From Rhodobacteraceae bacterium HLUCCA12 (GTDB taxonomy: Bacteria; Pseudomonadota; Alphaproteobacteria; Rhodobacterales; Rhodobacteraceae): a DNA stretch of 64,000 nt. Position 1 is the first letter of the stretch; each line of letters opens with the position of its first letter. The DNA is taken from assembly GCA_001314715.1 (NCBI GenBank), contig LJSV01000002.1, forward strand, positions 1 through 64,000, in the 5' to 3' direction. The translations under genes and the position numbers were made by a program. The notes below the pieces were generated by a model, which was not told the DNA's origin, ran no database searches, and saw nothing but the letters and a program-made list of their open reading frames with translations. Of the stretch, positions 62,431 through 64,000 are shown piece by piece.

Positions 62431-63207
62431 TCACGCCTGCCGGCGCCGGGTGCCGGGGCTGCGCGGAATGCCGCCGATCATCGGCAGGCCGATCCCGGCT
62501 GATGCCGCGTCGGGGTCGGGGCCGTCGATCAACAGGTCGGGCTGCACCAGGGCGGTCAGTTTTGCGCGGTCGGTGATGATCACGCGCATGCCGTCGATCT
62601 TGACGCCGTCCTTTTCCAGCATCCGCAGGGTCCGAGACAGGTTTTCGGGCGTCATGCCGAGATAAGACGCCAGAAGCCGCTTTTCGACCGGCAGGATATA
62701 GCTGACGACATCGCCCGCCAGGCGGGACTGGCGCAACAGATACGAGGCGACGCGCTCGCGCGAATTGCGCAGCTTCAGGCTTTTGGCGTTGCGCACCATG
62801 GTGCGATAACAGGCGGCCAGTTCGTTGATCACCGAGACCGCGAAATCAGGATCACCGCGAAAGACCTGCCGCAGATCACCGGACGGAACAAGGATCAGGC
62901 GCGATCGCTCCAGCGTGCGCGCCGACATCAGATAGGGCGCGTCCTTGATGCAGGCGGCAAGGATGAAGGTCGACACCGGATGCACCACCGCCATGGTGCA
63001 GTCGCGGTCGGACCAGCTGGCGAACAGCTCCACCGACCCTTCAAGCACGACATGCAGAAAATCGGCAGGATCGCCCTGGCGGATCAGTTCCAGCCCGGCC
63101 GGGAAATTCTGCGCATAGGACTTTTCCATCAGCGCTTCGAAATTCTCGTGCGCCATGGCGCGAAACAGGGGCAGCTGTCGGATTTCGGGCAGGTCTTCCT
63201 GACGCAT
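62431..63207 (-). CDS. Crp/Fnr-family regulator, Dnr/Nnr-like
   Basis: 258 residues. The N-terminal cyclic-nucleotide-binding-like sensor (about 10-125) has GLELIRQGDPADFLHVVLEG. The dimerisation helix is near 130-150. The C-terminal winged HTH has PVEKRLLASYLGMTPENLSR, whose ExxSR recognition helix matches TTGAT-type half-sites. No N-terminal cysteine cluster for an oxygen-sensing 4Fe-4S site is seen, so a Dnr/Nnr (NO) or redox-type sensor is more likely than FnrL. The ATG at 63207 is chosen; an upstream in-frame ATG at 63246 lies inside an FNR-type box. Confidence 0.87.
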   Translation of the reverse strand: MRQEDLPEIRQLPLFRAMAHENFEALMEKSYAQNFPAGLELIRQGDPADFLHVVLEGSVELFASWSDRDCTMAVVHPVSTFILAACIKDAPYLMSARTLERSRLILVPSGDLRQVFRGDPDFAVSVINELAACYRTMVRNAKSLKLRNSRERVASYLLRQSRLAGDVVSYILPVEKRLLASYLGMTPENLSRTLRMLEKDGVKIDGMRVIITDRAKLTALVQPDLLIDGPDPDAASAGIGLPMIGGIPRSPGTRRRQA

Positions 63208-63232
63208 GGGCGATACTCGCGCGATTCGGCAT

Positions 63233-63246
63233 TTGATTTTTATCAA
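63233..63246. promoter_or_regulatory. FNR-type box upstream of the Crp/Fnr regulator
   Basis: TTGATTTTTATCAA is a perfect TTGAT-N4-ATCAA palindrome, centred 32 bases upstream of the regulator start. That is too close for class II activation of this gene, so autorepression or action on the divergent stress-protein gene is likely. Confidence 0.75.
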
Positions 63247-63367
63247 TCATATACCAGAAGTTTGCAATCTGTGCCTTGCGAAGGGTCAAGTTCATCGCGG
63301 TCAACCCTCAAGGCGATCATCCAAGAATTCGAATTCCTGTCGCTTTCTCGGCCCCGGCCGCGCCAGC

Positions 63368-63381
63368 TTGATCTGCGTCAA
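63368..63381. promoter_or_regulatory. FNR-type box upstream of the universal stress protein gene
   Basis: TTGATCTGCGTCAA, TTGAT-N4-GTCAA, is centred about 82 bases upstream of the uspA-like start, and a start site at about 63416 would put it at the usual activating position. The gene it would activate is the + strand stress protein. Confidence 0.7.
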
Positions 63382-63456
63382 GTTTCCGTCAATCGGCCTG
63401 TGTCCCGGTGTCCGCAGGGAACCAGCCTTGCCCATGAAAGCCAACTGGGGACGCAG

Positions 63457-63930
63457 ATGGATGTGATGCTTGCCTATGACAATTCCCGCAATGCGCGGAT
63501 CGCGCTGAGTGCGGTGAAATCGCTTCTGGGGCCGCTGAAGCCCACGATCATCCTGATTACCGTCGTCGAGGATGTCGGCAGCGCCACCGCCGGTGCCGAC
63601 GATCTGTTCAACGACCAATTCGCCGAGCAGAAAGCCGGCGCCGAGGCCGCGGCGGCCGAACTGGCCGAATCCGGGTTCGAGGCGCATGTGCTGATCGCCG
63701 AGGGCGATGCGCGCAAGATGATCCTGCGCGCCATCGACGAGCGGCAGCCCGACCTTCTGGTCATGGCGCGTCACAGCCACAAGCCCGATCCGGGCCCCTT
63801 CAGCTTTCTCACACGCAAGCTCGATGCCCTGGTCGAAGAGTTCGACCACATGACCTTTGGCTCGGTCAGCGCCTTTCTGGCGCGTCGGGCGACCTGTCCG
63901 CTGCTGATCATTCCCACGCATGCGGATTGA
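63457..63930 (+). CDS. Universal stress protein (UspA family)
   Basis: 157 residues. MDVMLAYDNSRNARIALSAV starts the Usp fold. The ATP-binding type loop is weak, with DLLVMARHSHKPDPG and a C-terminal GSVSAFLARRATCPLLIIPT. The family protects cells in stress or low-oxygen states; the FNR-type boxes upstream fit that. The long upstream open frame is excluded because homology begins at 63457, with GGGG nearby. Confidence 0.88.
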   Translation: MDVMLAYDNSRNARIALSAVKSLLGPLKPTIILITVVEDVGSATAGADDLFNDQFAEQKAGAEAAAAELAESGFEAHVLIAEGDARKMILRAIDERQPDLLVMARHSHKPDPGPFSFLTRKLDALVEEFDHMTFGSVSAFLARRATCPLLIIPTHAD

Positions 63931-63971
63931 GACGTTTTTGAAGCAACGCCAACCCTATCGCAGGTTCGACA

Positions 63972-64000
63972 ATGCAGGTCAGTGACATCTTCCGCTTCCG
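63972..64000 (+). CDS. Start of a further gene, truncated by the window end
   Basis: ATG at 63972 opens MQVSDIFRF before the sequence ends. The beginning resembles the N-terminus of CBS-domain proteins, which often lie next to Usp genes. Nine residues are too few for a firm call. Confidence 0.3.

Overview
The window looks like chromosomal DNA from a GC-rich alphaproteobacterium, most likely a marine Rhodobacterales (Roseobacter/Paracoccus-type) strain. The evidence is the set of gene families: a four-gene heterotetrameric sarcosine oxidase, an aa3 oxidase subunit I with an FNR-type box, a membrane-anchored cytochrome c with an acidic linker, a CcmI homologue, a Dnr/Nnr-like regulator, a Yej-type peptide ABC transporter, and a short palindrome-rich intergenic sequence of a kind I recall from Rhodobacteraceae. 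The taxonomic call rests on recognition of families, not on a search.

Layout. 1-250: 3' remnant of an IS481-family transposase next to an MDR oxidoreductase. 251-5139: MDR oxidoreductase, D-amino-acid dehydrogenase-like flavoprotein, large MscS channel. 5197-9194: four-gene Anbu cluster (ATP-grasp, alpha-E, transglutaminase, Anbu proteasome-like peptidase). 9341-11894: nucleosidase divergent from an AckA-PduL fusion. 11936-17762: tRNA-Ala, yqeY, DUF2244, ctaD, lipB, a peptidoglycan-binding-domain protein and tRNA-Leu. 18030-22566: polyamine-type ABC transporter. 22692-30125: IclR-linked beta-oxidation operon resembling the pimeloyl-CoA (pim) operon. 30234-38561: RND/MMPL exporter, PQQ-type sugar dehydrogenase, rnd, sufE, ruvX, ccmI. 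38794-44698: soxB, two small membrane proteins, soxD, soxA, soxG. 44810-46895: Fe-superoxide dismutase, then a TetR regulator divergent from a GST-like protein across a double palindrome. 47021-54915: dimethylglycine/sarcosine dehydrogenase-like protein, cytochrome c, pheA, nudC, cpdB. 55233-62322: yejABEF plus a glycosyltransferase. 62431-64000: Crp/Fnr regulator divergent from a universal stress protein, with two FNR-type boxes, and the start of a further gene.

How the genes work together. Several modules handle methylated amines and C1 units: sarcosine oxidase (sox genes) and the GcvT-domain flavoprotein at 47021 both fit demethylation of choline/betaine-derived N-methylglycines with transfer of the methyl group to folate, and the neighbouring superoxide dismutase fits the oxidative by-products. 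Respiratory genes (ctaD, the c-type cytochrome, ccmI) and oxygen/NO-type regulatory sites indicate a respiratory chain tuned to oxygen. The pim-like operon and the AckA-PduL fusion connect acyl-CoA breakdown to acetyl-phosphate and acetate.

I found no CRISPR array, prophage, rRNA or recognisable defence island. The least ordinary items are the AckA-PduL fusion protein, the Anbu cluster, the two small membrane-protein genes and internal terminator inside the sox locus, the matched 17-bp motifs flanking iclR, the mirror-image TetR palindromes, and three FNR-type boxes.
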